A DNA stretch of 64,000 bases. Source: an uncultured Paracoccaceae bacterium. Its GTDB lineage: Bacteria > Pseudomonadota > Alphaproteobacteria > Rhodobacterales > Rhodobacteraceae. Within the stretch, counting starts at the first letter, position 1. Each line of letters opens with the position of its first letter. The stretch is from positions 519,364 to 583,363 of the forward strand of contig CANLPZ010000002.1 in NCBI GenBank assembly GCA_947493145.1, written 5' to 3'. Made by a program: the position numbers and the translations under genes. Under the pieces are notes generated by a model that was given only the letters and a program-made list of their open reading frames with translations, searched no databases and had not been told where the DNA came from. Positions 1-8,216 of this stretch are shown one piece after another.

Positions 1-1
1 A

Positions 2-2851
2 ACCTATGACATCTTGGACCGTCCATTGACGATCACCATTCCGGATGGGTCTTCGACCGCTATGGTCTATGACTTTGGTCCTGATCGCGATGGGTTAACC
101 CAATTCCGGACCTTGTTTACGGATGCGGAAGGCAAGCAGCGCGAGACCTATGCGGATGTGCGCGGTCTGATGACGTCGGTCAAAGAGATGAACCCGTCAG
201 GTGGTCAGCCAACGATCTGGACATCCTATGTCTATGACCCGCTGAAACAGATCACTGATGTGACAGATGATCAGGGCAATGTAACCACATCTGCCTATGA
301 TAACTTGGGTCGTCAGATTGAAATCGACAGCCCGGATATGGGTCTGACCACATTCACCTATGACCCAGCGTCGAACCTGATTGCGAAACAAACTGCCAAT
401 TTGGCGGCCACAGGTACGCAGATCGATTACACATACGACTTTAACCGACTGATGGCTGTGACCTATCCAGAGTTCACGGATAACAACATCACCTACACCT
501 ATGGTGCACCTGGGGCTGCGTTCAACAGCGCCAACCGTATCACTTCGGTGCAATCTCAAGCTGGGTTCGAAGAACGCTTCTACGGCCCATTGGGCGAGAC
601 GGTGAAAACCATCCTCACGGTGAGCTCGGACACAGGTGCGAACCCAGAAACCTATGCGACCGAATATACCTATGACACATGGAACCGTCTGCAAACGATG
701 GTCTATCCAGATGGGGAAATCTTGGTCAACGCATATGACAGCGGCGGTAAGCTGATCACCATCGACGGCACCAAAGCGGGCTATGATTACCCGTACCTCA
801 AGGAAATGGGCTACGATAAGTTCGGCCAACGTGTGTTCACCCGTTTGGGCAACGACACCACGACGAACTACACCTATACCGCCGACACCCGTCGCCTCGA
901 TACGCTGCAAACGCTGAGCGAACAAACAGGGCGTCAGTTCCAAGACATGACCTATGGATATGACTTGGTCGGCAATATCGTGACCCAAGCGAACTTAGCC
1001 GAAAACACGCAAAACAACCTGCTGGGTGGGGCCACATCATACACCTATGAATATGATGACCTTTATCGCCTCATCGGGGCCACGGGCAGCTGGTCTGCTC
1101 CAAACAACCCCGAAAGCTTTACGCTGGCGATGTCTTACGACACGATCCACAACATCGCGTCCAAGACCCAAGAACACCTTGTCGTCGACCGTGTGCAAAA
1201 GAAAACCAGCTATGACTGGACCTATGGCTACAACGGTGCGCAGCCGCATGCGCCGACGGACATTGGCGACCGCACCTATAGCTATGATGCGAACGGCAAC
1301 CAGACGGGCTGGGACAGCAATGTCAACGGCACAAACCGCACGATCACTTGGGATGAGGAAAACCGCATCCAGTCGGTGGCGGACAACGGCGCCACAACGA
1401 CCTATAAGTACAACGACGCCGGTGAGCGCGTGTTTAAGGTCGGCGCCCAAGGCGAAACCGTTTACGTCAACCAATTCTATGTGATCCGCAACGGCCAAGT
1501 TGCCTCCAAACATATCTTTGGCGGATCGCAGCGGTTGGTGTCGAAACTGGCCAGCCAACCTGTCGATGCGCCGAGCATCACGGGCGGTGAGACCACCGAA
1601 ACCACGGGCGAGGACCCCGAGCCTGCCGCTGCGGGTGGCAACGGTAATGGTAATGGCGGCACGAACCCCAATGCGGGGGGTGCGAACTCGAACGGCCAAG
1701 GCAATGGCGCGGGCGGTGGAAACGCTGGCGGCAACGGCAATGGAAATGGCAACGGGGGCGGTGGCTCTGGCGGCGGAAATGGCAATGGCGGTGGCAACAC
1801 CGGCGGTGGCCAACCGCAAGAAGAGCGCGACTTCTACTTCTACCACCCCGATCACTTGGGCAGCAGCTCCTATGTGACGGACATCGACGGCGAGGTGTTC
1901 CAGCATACCGAATACTTCCCATTTGGTGAAACTTGGGTGCAGGAGCAGTCAAACAGCCAACGCACACCATACCTCTTCACAGGCAAAGAACTCGACGAAG
2001 ACACCCAGCTCTACTACTTCGGAGCCCGGTATTACGATCCTCGGACAAGCGTGTGGCAGTCACCGGATCCAATACTCAAAGCGTATTTGCACGGCGGACC
2101 GAATGGGGGTGTGTACGAGCCGCTTAATCTGTCGCTGTATAGCTATGCGCGTCAACACCCAGTAAACTTTTCCGACCCAAACGGTGAGTTGTGGGGTGCA
2201 GCAGCCAAACTGCTGAAGATCGCCATCAAAGGTGGAGATGTCGCAGCAACATTTGCGGGTGCGGTTCAGGATACACAGACGATCTTCTCTTCGGATGCTA
2301 CGATTGGCGAGCGTCTGCTAGCGGCTGGTTCGCTGGCAACCGAGATCGTATCCCCAGTTAGCGCGCGTGATGCGAAGGCCGGATATAACGCCGCGTCCAA
2401 CATGATTGGTGGGGCAGATGACGCCGCCGATGCGGCGCGAGCAGTGAATCGGACGGATGACGCAGCAGATATTTCTAGGCAGAGTACAAGGGAAATAGAT
2501 GACGCTTCGACACAGTTGCAGCGAAACCGCGAAGCGGGGGATGCATGGGAAAATGAAGTCCTAAATGATTTGGATGATGGGACACGCGATATTGCGACGC
2601 AAGTAACAATTCGGGCTGAAGATGGAACCAATACACGTATTGACATTATTACTAGAGAAGCAGACGGAACTATTAGATGTATTGAATGTAAAGCAAGCGA
2701 AACAGCTCCGTTAACTCGAAACCAAGGAAACGCTTTTCCTCAAATTGAGGTTTCCGGTGGTGAGATTCGAGGGGCTGGAAAACCCGGGTTCGAAGGTGGT
2801 ATGGAGATCCCTCCAACCCAAGTTGAAATTATAAGGCCACCAGTAGAATGA
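2..2851 (+). CDS. Rhs repeat protein, C-terminal part, with PD-(D/E)XK-type nuclease tip (5' partial)
   Basis: The frame is open from base 2 and already encodes YD-type RHS repeats there, so the true start lies upstream of the window. RHS repeats run to about 1500. A Gly/Asn-rich low-complexity linker follows (about 1630-1812), then the hyperconserved Rhs core (DFYFYHPDHLGSSSYV to YYFGARYYDPRTSVWQSPDP, about 1825-2070). After the NP-NLxLY and DPNG signature the variable tip begins. It has an Ala/Asp-rich spacer and ends with a domain holding RIDII (near 2635) and IECKAS (near 2683), the D...ExK pattern of restriction-endonuclease-fold nucleases. By family knowledge this is a contact- or secretion-delivered DNase toxin. 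The export route is not visible, since no VgrG, PAAR or T6SS gene is in the window. The stop overlaps the immunity gene by 4 bp. Confidence 0.9.
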   Translation, partial: TYDILDRPLTITIPDGSSTAMVYDFGPDRDGLTQFRTLFTDAEGKQRETYADVRGLMTSVKEMNPSGGQPTIWTSYVYDPLKQITDVTDDQGNVTTSAYDNLGRQIEIDSPDMGLTTFTYDPASNLIAKQTANLAATGTQIDYTYDFNRLMAVTYPEFTDNNITYTYGAPGAAFNSANRITSVQSQAGFEERFYGPLGETVKTILTVSSDTGANPETYATEYTYDTWNRLQTMVYPDGEILVNAYDSGGKLITIDGTKAGYDYPYLKEMGYDKFGQRVFTRLGNDTTTNYTYTADTRRLDTLQTLSEQTGRQFQDMTYGYDLVGNIVTQANLAENTQNNLLGGATSYTYEYDDLYRLIGATGSWSAPNNPESFTLAMSYDTIHNIASKTQEHLVVDRVQKKTSYDWTYGYNGAQPHAPTDIGDRTYSYDANGNQTGWDSNVNGTNRTITWDEENRIQSVADNGATTTYKYNDAGERVFKVGAQGETVYVNQFYVIRNGQVASKHIFGGSQRLVSKLASQPVDAPSITGGETTETTGEDPEPAAAGGNGNGNGGTNPNAGGANSNGQGNGAGGGNAGGNGNGNGNGGGGSGGGNGNGGGNTGGGQPQEERDFYFYHPDHLGSSSYVTDIDGEVFQHTEYFPFGETWVQEQSNSQRTPYLFTGKELDEDTQLYYFGARYYDPRTSVWQSPDPILKAYLHGGPNGGVYEPLNLSLYSYARQHPVNFSDPNGELWGAAAKLLKIAIKGGDVAATFAGAVQDTQTIFSSDATIGERLLAAGSLATEIVSPVSARDAKAGYNAASNMIGGADDAADAARAVNRTDDAADISRQSTREIDDASTQLQRNREAGDAWENEVLNDLDDGTRDIATQVTIRAEDGTNTRIDIITREADGTIRCIECKASETAPLTRNQGNAFPQIEVSGGEIRGAGKPGFEGGMEIPPTQVEIIRPPVE

Positions 2852-3180
2852 GTTTGTTAGATGAAAATGTAATCGACCTAATTCAAACAGATTCGGATAC
2901 ACAAGTTACTCGTTTGATAATTACCGACCATTTGAAGTGGGGCGGTGAATTTCCTGACACTGAGCATTTGTGGAAATTACAATGTAAAGTTAATGATTAT
3001 TTAAAGTACATCGAAAGTGGTCAACTCGCACAGGACTATCCAGATCAAAAAGGGTATTCAATTGTATTGCAAGTTTACGGAAAATATGATCGCGCAGAGG
3101 ACGCAGTTAAGTTCTATGATCAATTGCGTTCTGCATTGAATAATGCCGGATATAGCTTCGAATTTATCTTGAAATCATGA
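2848..3180 (+). CDS. DUF6572-type immunity protein for the first Rhs tip
   Basis: A 110-residue acidic protein starts inside the rhs stop (ATGA overlap), the usual arrangement of a toxin tip and its immunity gene. The order of features (VIDLI, LIITDHLKWGGE, EHLWKLQCKVNDYLKYIESGQL) resembles the small DUF6572 family, which is known mainly as a neighbour of polymorphic toxins. It is expected to bind and neutralise the PD-(D/E)XK tip in the cytoplasm. There is no signal peptide or membrane segment. Base composition is clearly more AT-rich than the rhs core, as is common for exchanged tip-immunity modules. The family call is from recall, while the immunity role is supported by position. Confidence 0.75.
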   Translation: MSLLDENVIDLIQTDSDTQVTRLIITDHLKWGGEFPDTEHLWKLQCKVNDYLKYIESGQLAQDYPDQKGYSIVLQVYGKYDRAEDAVKFYDQLRSALNNAGYSFEFILKS

Positions 3181-3225
3181 CGGTCTAGATAAAATTTAAA
3201 TATAAATTAGAACTGCGGTCGATTT

Positions 3226-3459
3226 AAGACCCAAGAGCATCTTGTCGTCGACCGTGTGCAGAAGAAAACCAGCTATGACTGGACCTATGGCTACAACGGG
3301 GCGCAGCCGCATGCGCCGACGGACATTGGCGACCGCACCTATAGCTATGATGCGAACGGCAACCAGACAGGCTGGGACAGCAATGTCAACGGCACCAACC
3401 GCACGATCACCTGGGATGAGGAAAACCGCATCCAATCGGTGGCTGAGTTCAAGCGTTAA
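3226..3459 (+). pseudogene. rhs core fragment (5' piece of orphan cassette 2), cut off by a 44-bp insertion
   Basis: Starting at 3226 the DNA repeats the front rhs gene from about 1163 (TQEHLVVDRVQKKTSYDWTY and on) at near identity. Reading stops at a TAA at 3457-3459 because a 44-bp piece (3444-3487) was inserted. Removing exactly those 44 bases restores a reading of SVAQNGKTTTYKYN and joins this piece in frame to the open frame that runs to 4928. It has no ribosome-binding site of its own. It is the left half of a silent cassette. Confidence 0.8.
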
Positions 3460-3487
3460 GTGATTGATCCAGTGGATCAATCATAGC
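3444..3487. repeat. 44-bp palindromic insertion in orphan rhs core
   Basis: Alignment with the front rhs copy shows exactly 44 extra bases. They contain the hairpin TGATTGATCC-AGT-GGATCAATCA (3461-3483). Being 44 bp (2 mod 3), the insertion shifts the frame. A second insertion at 14560-14609 has a different flank but the same palindrome centre (GATYCASTGRATC). This looks like a small REP- or MITE-like palindromic element. Confidence 0.6.
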
Positions 3488-3536
3488 GCAGAACGGCAAA
3501 ACCACGACCTATAAATACAACGACGCGGGTGAGCGT

Positions 3537-4928
3537 GTGTTCAAGGTCGGCGCCCAAGGCGAAACCGTTTACGTTAACCAATTCTATGTGATCCGGAATG
3601 GCCAAGTTGCCTCTAAGCACATCTTTGGCGGATCGCAGCGATTGGTGTCGAAACTGGCCAGCCGACCTGTCGATGCGCCGAGCATCACGGGCGGTGAAAC
3701 CACGGACCCAGCCGCGGCTGAGGACCCTGAGCCTGAGCCTGCTGCTGCGGGTGGCAATGGCAACGGAAAAGGTAAGGGCAATTCGAAACCGAAGAACCCG
3801 AATGCGGGCGGCAACGGCAACGGGAATGGGGGCGGCGGCTCTGGCGGCGGAAATGGAAACGGCGGTGGCAACACCGGCGGCGGCCAACCGCAAGAAGAAC
3901 GCGACTTCTACTTCTACCACCCCGATCATCTAGGATCGTCCTCCTATGTGACCGACATCGAGGGCGAGGTGTTCCAACACACCGAGTACTTCCCGTTTGG
4001 TGAAACATGGGTCGAAGAACACTCCAACCGTCAACGCACGCCATACCTGTTCACAGGAAAGGAATTGGACGAAGACACCCAGCTCTACTACTTCGGAGCA
4101 CGCTACTACGATCCACGGACATCCGTGTGGCAGTCGCCGGACCCGATTTTGGCGGAGTATTTAAACAAACAGGTTAATGGCGGCGTTCATAACCCGATGA
4201 ATTTAAATCTTTATGGGTATTCCTATCAACACCCCGTGAACTTTTCAGACCCAGACGGAAATTCACCAATTTCATTCGGTGCCAAGCGTGCCGCTCTTGC
4301 ATCCGCCAAATTAGCAGCTCGTCAGGTCATTGAAAATCGTTTGACAGCTTCAATGTATCGGCTTGCTGGTAGCCGCGTAGGTCGTGTCGCGGGCCGAATT
4401 GGCGACCAAGCTTTGACAGCTGTAGATATGGCATTTGCAGCGCAATCAGGTGCTTGGTGGGAAATTGGACTTGAGCTTATTCCTGTAGTTGGTGATGTTT
4501 ACTCTGCTGGATCACTAGCGAATAAGTTGCCTAAACTGCACAATGCTCTTCAAACCATTCAACGCCGCGCTGATTTAGCTTTCGATGCGATTGGCAATCG
4601 TGGGGCATTGCGAGGGGCTCTTGGATTGAAAAATGGTGATGGCTTACAAGCCCACCACTTAATTCCTATTGATACTTTGGACAATCCTACCGTACAAAAA
4701 GCTCTCGATGGTGGATTCAGGTTTAACGGTGCGGAGAATGGGATGGCAGTTGTTGGTCAGGCAGGAAGTCATGGCGTGAGAACTGACAATATACGTGACC
4801 AGATCGACCGTTGGAGCCAAAGAAACCCAGATGCCAGCCCGGAACAAGCTGCGGATTTTCTTCGAGGGTTGGCAAGTGATCAGCGAGCAGACATCAATTT
4901 GAATGGTGGTTTCGTAACAAATGACTAA
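3537..4928 (+). CDS. Orphan Rhs core with AHH nuclease tip (cassette 2)
   Basis: The open frame starts at a GTG inside the repeat GERVFKVGAQG. It has the Gly/Asn linker, the hyperconserved core (about 3895-4145) and DPDG at about 4250. A long Ala-rich spacer follows, then a C-terminal domain with the AHH signature (LQAHHLIP, near 4650) and conserved downstream Asn and His residues (NGMAVVG, SHGVR). AHH domains are HNH-fold nucleases common in polymorphic toxins. The reading starts inside a repeat with no clear ribosome-binding site, so it is probably not translated as it stands and works as a donor tip. Its homologous left part (3226-3459) is split off by the 44-bp insertion. The stop overlaps the following immunity gene by 8 bp. 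Confidence 0.82.
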   Translation: MFKVGAQGETVYVNQFYVIRNGQVASKHIFGGSQRLVSKLASRPVDAPSITGGETTDPAAAEDPEPEPAAAGGNGNGKGKGNSKPKNPNAGGNGNGNGGGGSGGGNGNGGGNTGGGQPQEERDFYFYHPDHLGSSSYVTDIEGEVFQHTEYFPFGETWVEEHSNRQRTPYLFTGKELDEDTQLYYFGARYYDPRTSVWQSPDPILAEYLNKQVNGGVHNPMNLNLYGYSYQHPVNFSDPDGNSPISFGAKRAALASAKLAARQVIENRLTASMYRLAGSRVGRVAGRIGDQALTAVDMAFAAQSGAWWEIGLELIPVVGDVYSAGSLANKLPKLHNALQTIQRRADLAFDAIGNRGALRGALGLKNGDGLQAHHLIPIDTLDNPTVQKALDGGFRFNGAENGMAVVGQAGSHGVRTDNIRDQIDRWSQRNPDASPEQAADFLRGLASDQRADINLNGGFVTND

Positions 4929-5655
4929 CTCTGACACCAAAACCTATCATTTCTTTAGTTACTCAAATGATACGATAGGAGATGGCGGCACCCATTCTGT
5001 TCAGCGTGTTGGACAAACGCATACTTTCAGCGACTCGATGGAGCGCCATCCACTTAGATTACGTTCGTTCTATGATATTCAAAATTGCGGAGCTCTTCCG
5101 CCTGTTCCCATGATGTTGAACGAAAAAGTCAAAAAAATTGATGTGTATCTCATGGCACAGTTCGCGGGTTTGCTGATTTCTGAAAAGCACAAAAGCAGTT
5201 TATTATCTTTTACAGAAAAATGTTGTAACGATCCTGTACCGGTTGAATTAAGTCATGAGCGGCTTAAACGTGGTTTTCCCACATTGGATTATCAATTCTA
5301 CGGAATGCGCTTTCAAAATGTCATCGCGTCAGCTCATGTAAATTGGACTGAGTGCAGATTTGCGCGATTGGGCGCTATTTATACACATAGGCCGGTGGAA
5401 AGGTCGTTGCCATTTGAGGAAACGAATTTGTCGTTTGCTGATTTTGATCATCATAGTCGTGAATATGCACCCTTAGCTGGCCGAAAACACTTTGTTCCGA
5501 CAAAGCTAGCATTTTCAGGTATCGATTGTTTTGATATATTTCATTGGGATGGGTCATTTTTTCTTTTGAGTGATGAATGTAAATCGTTGATAATGAGTAG
5601 TAAAATAACAGGTTTGCGGTTTACTGGGCGAAAAACTGAAGTTGAATTCTCTTGA
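4921..5655 (+). CDS. Putative immunity protein for the AHH tip (Imm11/DUF1629-like)
   Basis: This 244-residue protein overlaps the AHH cassette by 8 bp in another frame. The C-terminal part (FSGIDCFDIFHWDGSFFLLSDECKSLI..., then ITGLRF) resembles the Imm11/DUF1629 immunity family, which ends with an FD-Ser-x-x-lys/arg stretch followed by a Gly-containing strand. That family is often found beside AHH toxins. No signal peptide or membrane segment is seen, so it should act in the cytoplasm. Base composition is AT-rich compared with the flanking rhs cores. The immunity role comes from position and the family name is only moderately sure. Confidence 0.65.
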   Translation: MTNSDTKTYHFFSYSNDTIGDGGTHSVQRVGQTHTFSDSMERHPLRLRSFYDIQNCGALPPVPMMLNEKVKKIDVYLMAQFAGLLISEKHKSSLLSFTEKCCNDPVPVELSHERLKRGFPTLDYQFYGMRFQNVIASAHVNWTECRFARLGAIYTHRPVERSLPFEETNLSFADFDHHSREYAPLAGRKHFVPTKLAFSGIDCFDIFHWDGSFFLLSDECKSLIMSSKITGLRFTGRKTEVEFS

Positions 5656-5660
5656 TGTTA

Positions 5661-5765
5661 GGTAAGATCGACGTCGCTGGTTCTCGAAACTAGGCAAGAG
5701 TTGGTATATCGGGAGACTCAACCAAGAATTTCTCGAAAGTCATTGAAAGACGGAGATAAAAACCC
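5661..5765. other. Intercassette spacer with boundary repeat
   Basis: This is the short non-coding stretch between the cassette 2 immunity gene and the next core. Its first 27 bases (TAAGATCGACGTCG and on) match 9994-10020, the spacer before cassette 5 (TAAGATCAACGTCG), so it is a copied boundary. The next rhs homology begins abruptly at about 5769 (GCCGAGGACCCCGAGCC). No terminator is seen. Confidence 0.5.
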
Positions 5766-5879
5766 TCAGCCGAGGACCCCGAGCCTGCCGATGCGGGCGG
5801 CAATGGCGGTGGCAACACCGGCGGCACAACCAACCCACCGCAAGAAGAGCGCGACTTCTACTTCTACCACCCCGATCAC

Positions 5880-6866
5880 TTGGGCTCTTCCAGCTATGTG
5901 ACCGACATCGAGGGCGAGGTGTTCCAACACACCGAGTACTTCCCGTTTGGCGAGACATGGGTCGAAGAGCACTCCAACCGTCAACGCACGCCTTACCTCT
6001 TCACAGGCAAAGAACTCGATGAAGACACCCAGCTCTACTACTTCGGAGCACGGTATTACGACCCACGGACGAGTGTGTGGCAGTCGCCGGACCCGATTTT
6101 GAAAAACTACCTGCTCGGGTTCCCAGCAGGCGGTGTCTATATCCCAACGAATCTAAACGCTTACGGATACGCGCATCAGCGCCCTGTGATTGCGAACGAT
6201 CCCGAAGGCAAATGGATCAATTTCGTGATCGGTGGTGTTAAAGGCGCGGTTGAAAACGTCATTATTCAACATGCTGAAATGGCCGTCGGGTTGCGCGATG
6301 AATTCAGTTGGGGTGAATTGGCGGTCGACTCAGCGATAGGCGTCGTGACAAGTGGTACAGGCGGTTCTGTAAAGACGGCGGCTCGAGCTGCTCGCGTTGC
6401 CGATGCCGCACGATCGGCAGACAAAGCTGATGATGCTGTGGACGCTGCCAGAATGGCAGGTAAGGCAGATGATGCTGCCGATATAGCTCAAGATGGTGTG
6501 CGGCAGGTTGATAATGCTACAGAAGCCGGAGGTGGTAAAACTTACCAAACTTACACCAAGACGAATGAAGAAACTGGTCAAGTCTACTGTGGCCGAACCA
6601 GCGGTTGTGGCACGCCGAGAGAAAACGTGGCAGCTCGAGATGCCAACCATCACAAAAACGATGATGGATTTGGACCAGCGGTGCTCGACCAATCGTCTAG
6701 CAACAAAGATGCAATACGCGGCCGCGAACAACAACTCATTGACGCAAATGGCGGCGCGCAATCACAGGGCGGCACTTCAGGAAATGCCATTCAGGGTATT
6801 GCCGATACAAATGCGAAACGTGATAGTTACCTTGATGCGGCAAACGCTGAATTTGGCCCAATGTAG
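5880..6866 (+). CDS. Orphan Rhs core with GIY-YIG-like tip (cassette 3)
   Basis: Rhs homology opens at about 5769 with AEDPEPADAGG, preceded in frame by a TAA at 5757. There is no ATG or GTG before the core, and the first usable start is TTG 5880 inside DHLGSSSY. After the core comes the usual DPEG and an Ala/Asp-rich spacer with repeated KADDA units. The final domain contains KTYQTYTKTNEETG then QVYCGRTSG, followed by a distal RGREQ and a late Asn. This is the order of a GIY-YIG nuclease (two strands with Tyr and Tyr-x-Gly, Arg, Glu, Asn). The cassette appears silent, a donor tip for the front gene. An Imm26-type gene follows 9 bp downstream. Confidence 0.72.
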   Translation: MGSSSYVTDIEGEVFQHTEYFPFGETWVEEHSNRQRTPYLFTGKELDEDTQLYYFGARYYDPRTSVWQSPDPILKNYLLGFPAGGVYIPTNLNAYGYAHQRPVIANDPEGKWINFVIGGVKGAVENVIIQHAEMAVGLRDEFSWGELAVDSAIGVVTSGTGGSVKTAARAARVADAARSADKADDAVDAARMAGKADDAADIAQDGVRQVDNATEAGGGKTYQTYTKTNEETGQVYCGRTSGCGTPRENVAARDANHHKNDDGFGPAVLDQSSSNKDAIRGREQQLIDANGGAQSQGGTSGNAIQGIADTNAKRDSYLDAANAEFGPM

Positions 6867-6875
6867 GAGTTAAAA

Positions 6876-7355
6876 ATGGGGAAGTTACGTGCAAAACCGG
6901 GTGAGGTATACGAAATACCGCTTTCTGACGGTTCGTTTGGCTACGTGAAATGCCTTCCTTTTGGTGAGTATTCATTCCTTGACTGCCAGTCGGATAAATC
7001 TGTCGAAGACGTAGAATTTCTGCAGGGAGTAGATAGCCTTTTTCGTGTTTGGGTAATGAATTACGCATTTGATAATAAGAGCGCGTGGCGGAAAATCGGT
7101 GTTCTTGACCTGACCGACAAAGAGATGCAGGCGTCACCTTTTTTTAAACAAGACCAATTGTCGGGGCGGTTGACAATTTATCAAGAGGCGACCGAAAGCC
7201 CGAAGGGTTATGAGGAACGTCCAGCGACGTTTGGAGAATGCCTTGGTCTTGAACGTGCCGCGGTCTGGAAGCCAGAACACATAGTTGACCGTTTAGTAGA
7301 TCATTTCGAAGGACGAGAAAATAAGTGGGTCAGAAGTTTAGCTTTGAAACCTTGA
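6876..7355 (+). CDS. Imm26-like immunity protein (cassette 3)
   Basis: A 159-residue protein with AGGAG six bases before ATG 6876. The N-terminal part (KPGEVYEIPLSDGSFGYVKC) is typical of Imm26, a beta-rich immunity family found beside many polymorphic toxins. It directly follows the GIY-YIG-like tip. The second GIY-YIG-like tip (12069-13115) is also followed by an Imm26-type protein, which strengthens the pairing. It is expected to act in the cytoplasm, with no signal peptide or membrane helix. Confidence 0.72.
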   Translation: MGKLRAKPGEVYEIPLSDGSFGYVKCLPFGEYSFLDCQSDKSVEDVEFLQGVDSLFRVWVMNYAFDNKSAWRKIGVLDLTDKEMQASPFFKQDQLSGRLTIYQEATESPKGYEERPATFGECLGLERAAVWKPEHIVDRLVDHFEGRENKWVRSLALKP

Positions 7356-7377
7356 TGCGAAAAAAGCAAACGTTGCG

Positions 7378-7397
7378 CGATCACTTGGGATAAGGAA
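7378..7397 (+). repeat. 20-bp rhs vestige supplying the ribosome-binding site of the next gene
   Basis: The 20 bases CGATCACTTGGGATAAGGAA match 1341-1360 of the front rhs gene (TITWDEE coding region) at 19 of 20 positions. They stand alone in an intergenic gap. The AAGGA within them sits at good distance from ATG 7402 and probably serves as its Shine-Dalgarno. This is a scar of a lost core-tip module. Confidence 0.55.
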
Positions 7398-7401
7398 TTC
7401 A

Positions 7402-7869
7402 ATGAACGATGACGCATTTCACCAACAGGTAAAAATCCATTTGCCTTGTCAAAAGGCTATTGAATCGGGTCAAATGAACCGAATTATGAAGGAGCTAGGG
7501 GCGAAACTTTATTACGACACCTATGCGTTTCCAAGGTTTGAAAATGGACCAAATTGGCAGTCGGAAACCTATGCCGGTGTCCACCTTTTCTACGATGGGA
7601 GCGAGGTTTCTGCTCAAGATTCAATTGATACTATTTTACTGGTTTATCCGTTGGCCACTATTGGAAGTGAATATATGGTTCCTTTCGTGAAACTAACTAA
7701 GAAGCTAGCAAGTGCCTTTGATTGTAAACTAGTGCTAAACGACAGTTTGGTTTCAAGCAAAGATATCCTTTTGCATTGTGAAAAGCTGGCTAGCGATTTG
7801 ATGCAAAATTGGGGTGAAGAACCAGGAAGCAAATATCTAAGAATTTTGATTGAGGAACAATACGCCTGA
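7402..7869 (+). CDS. Orphan immunity-like protein, unassigned
   Basis: A 155-residue acidic protein that I cannot place in a named family. It follows the Imm26 gene and ends 9 bases before the intercassette terminator, so it lies inside the cassette array without a toxin tip in front. A 20-bp rhs remnant immediately upstream suggests that its own core and tip were deleted, leaving a surviving immunity gene. There is no signal peptide or transmembrane segment. AT-rich composition matches the other immunity genes. A chaperone or a second immunity subunit for cassette 3 cannot be excluded. Confidence 0.55.
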   Translation: MNDDAFHQQVKIHLPCQKAIESGQMNRIMKELGAKLYYDTYAFPRFENGPNWQSETYAGVHLFYDGSEVSAQDSIDTILLVYPLATIGSEYMVPFVKLTKKLASAFDCKLVLNDSLVSSKDILLHCEKLASDLMQNWGEEPGSKYLRILIEEQYA

Positions 7870-7877
7870 TAGAGGTA

Positions 7878-7903
7878 GGGTGGGCATCGCCCACCAATTT
7901 TTT
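7878..7903 (+). terminator. Rho-independent terminator closing cassette 3
   Basis: The stem GGTGGGC (7879-7885), loop ATC and GCCCACC (7889-7895) are followed by AATTTTTT. The whole block with its flank up to GCTGAGGACCCC is repeated nearly exactly at 14190-14265, and in degraded form at 11757-11831. The terminator is therefore part of a mobile cassette boundary. Confidence 0.8.
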
Positions 7904-8216
7904 AAAAGCCTTTACCTAATAAATTGACGGGATTGCTGCTGAGGACCCCGAGCCTGAGCCTGCCGCTGCGGGCGGCAATGGGAATAGTAACGGAAACGGC
8001 GGCACGAACCCCAACGCGGGTGGTGCGAACTCTCAGGGCCAAGGTAATGGCGCGGGCGGTGCAAACGCTGGCGGCAACGGCAATGGAAATGGCAACGGGG
8101 GCGGTGGCTCTGGCGGCGGAAATGGCAATGGCGGTGGCAACACCGGTGGTGGCCAACCGCAAGAAGAGCGCGACTTCTACTTCTACCACCCCGATCACCT
8201 AGGATCGTCCTCCTAT

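Noticed and set aside
1630..1812. GGN/AAY repeat stretches as a possible CRISPR or VNTR array
   Set aside because: There are no unique spacers and the repeat is the coding of a Gly/Asn linker in the rhs frame. The same holds for the copies near 3760, 7970, 10270, 11860 and 14290.
1037..1906. Long minus-strand open frame over the rhs gene
   Set aside because: It is the complement of the repetitive GC-rich rhs code and recurs over every cassette. It has no start site or domain.
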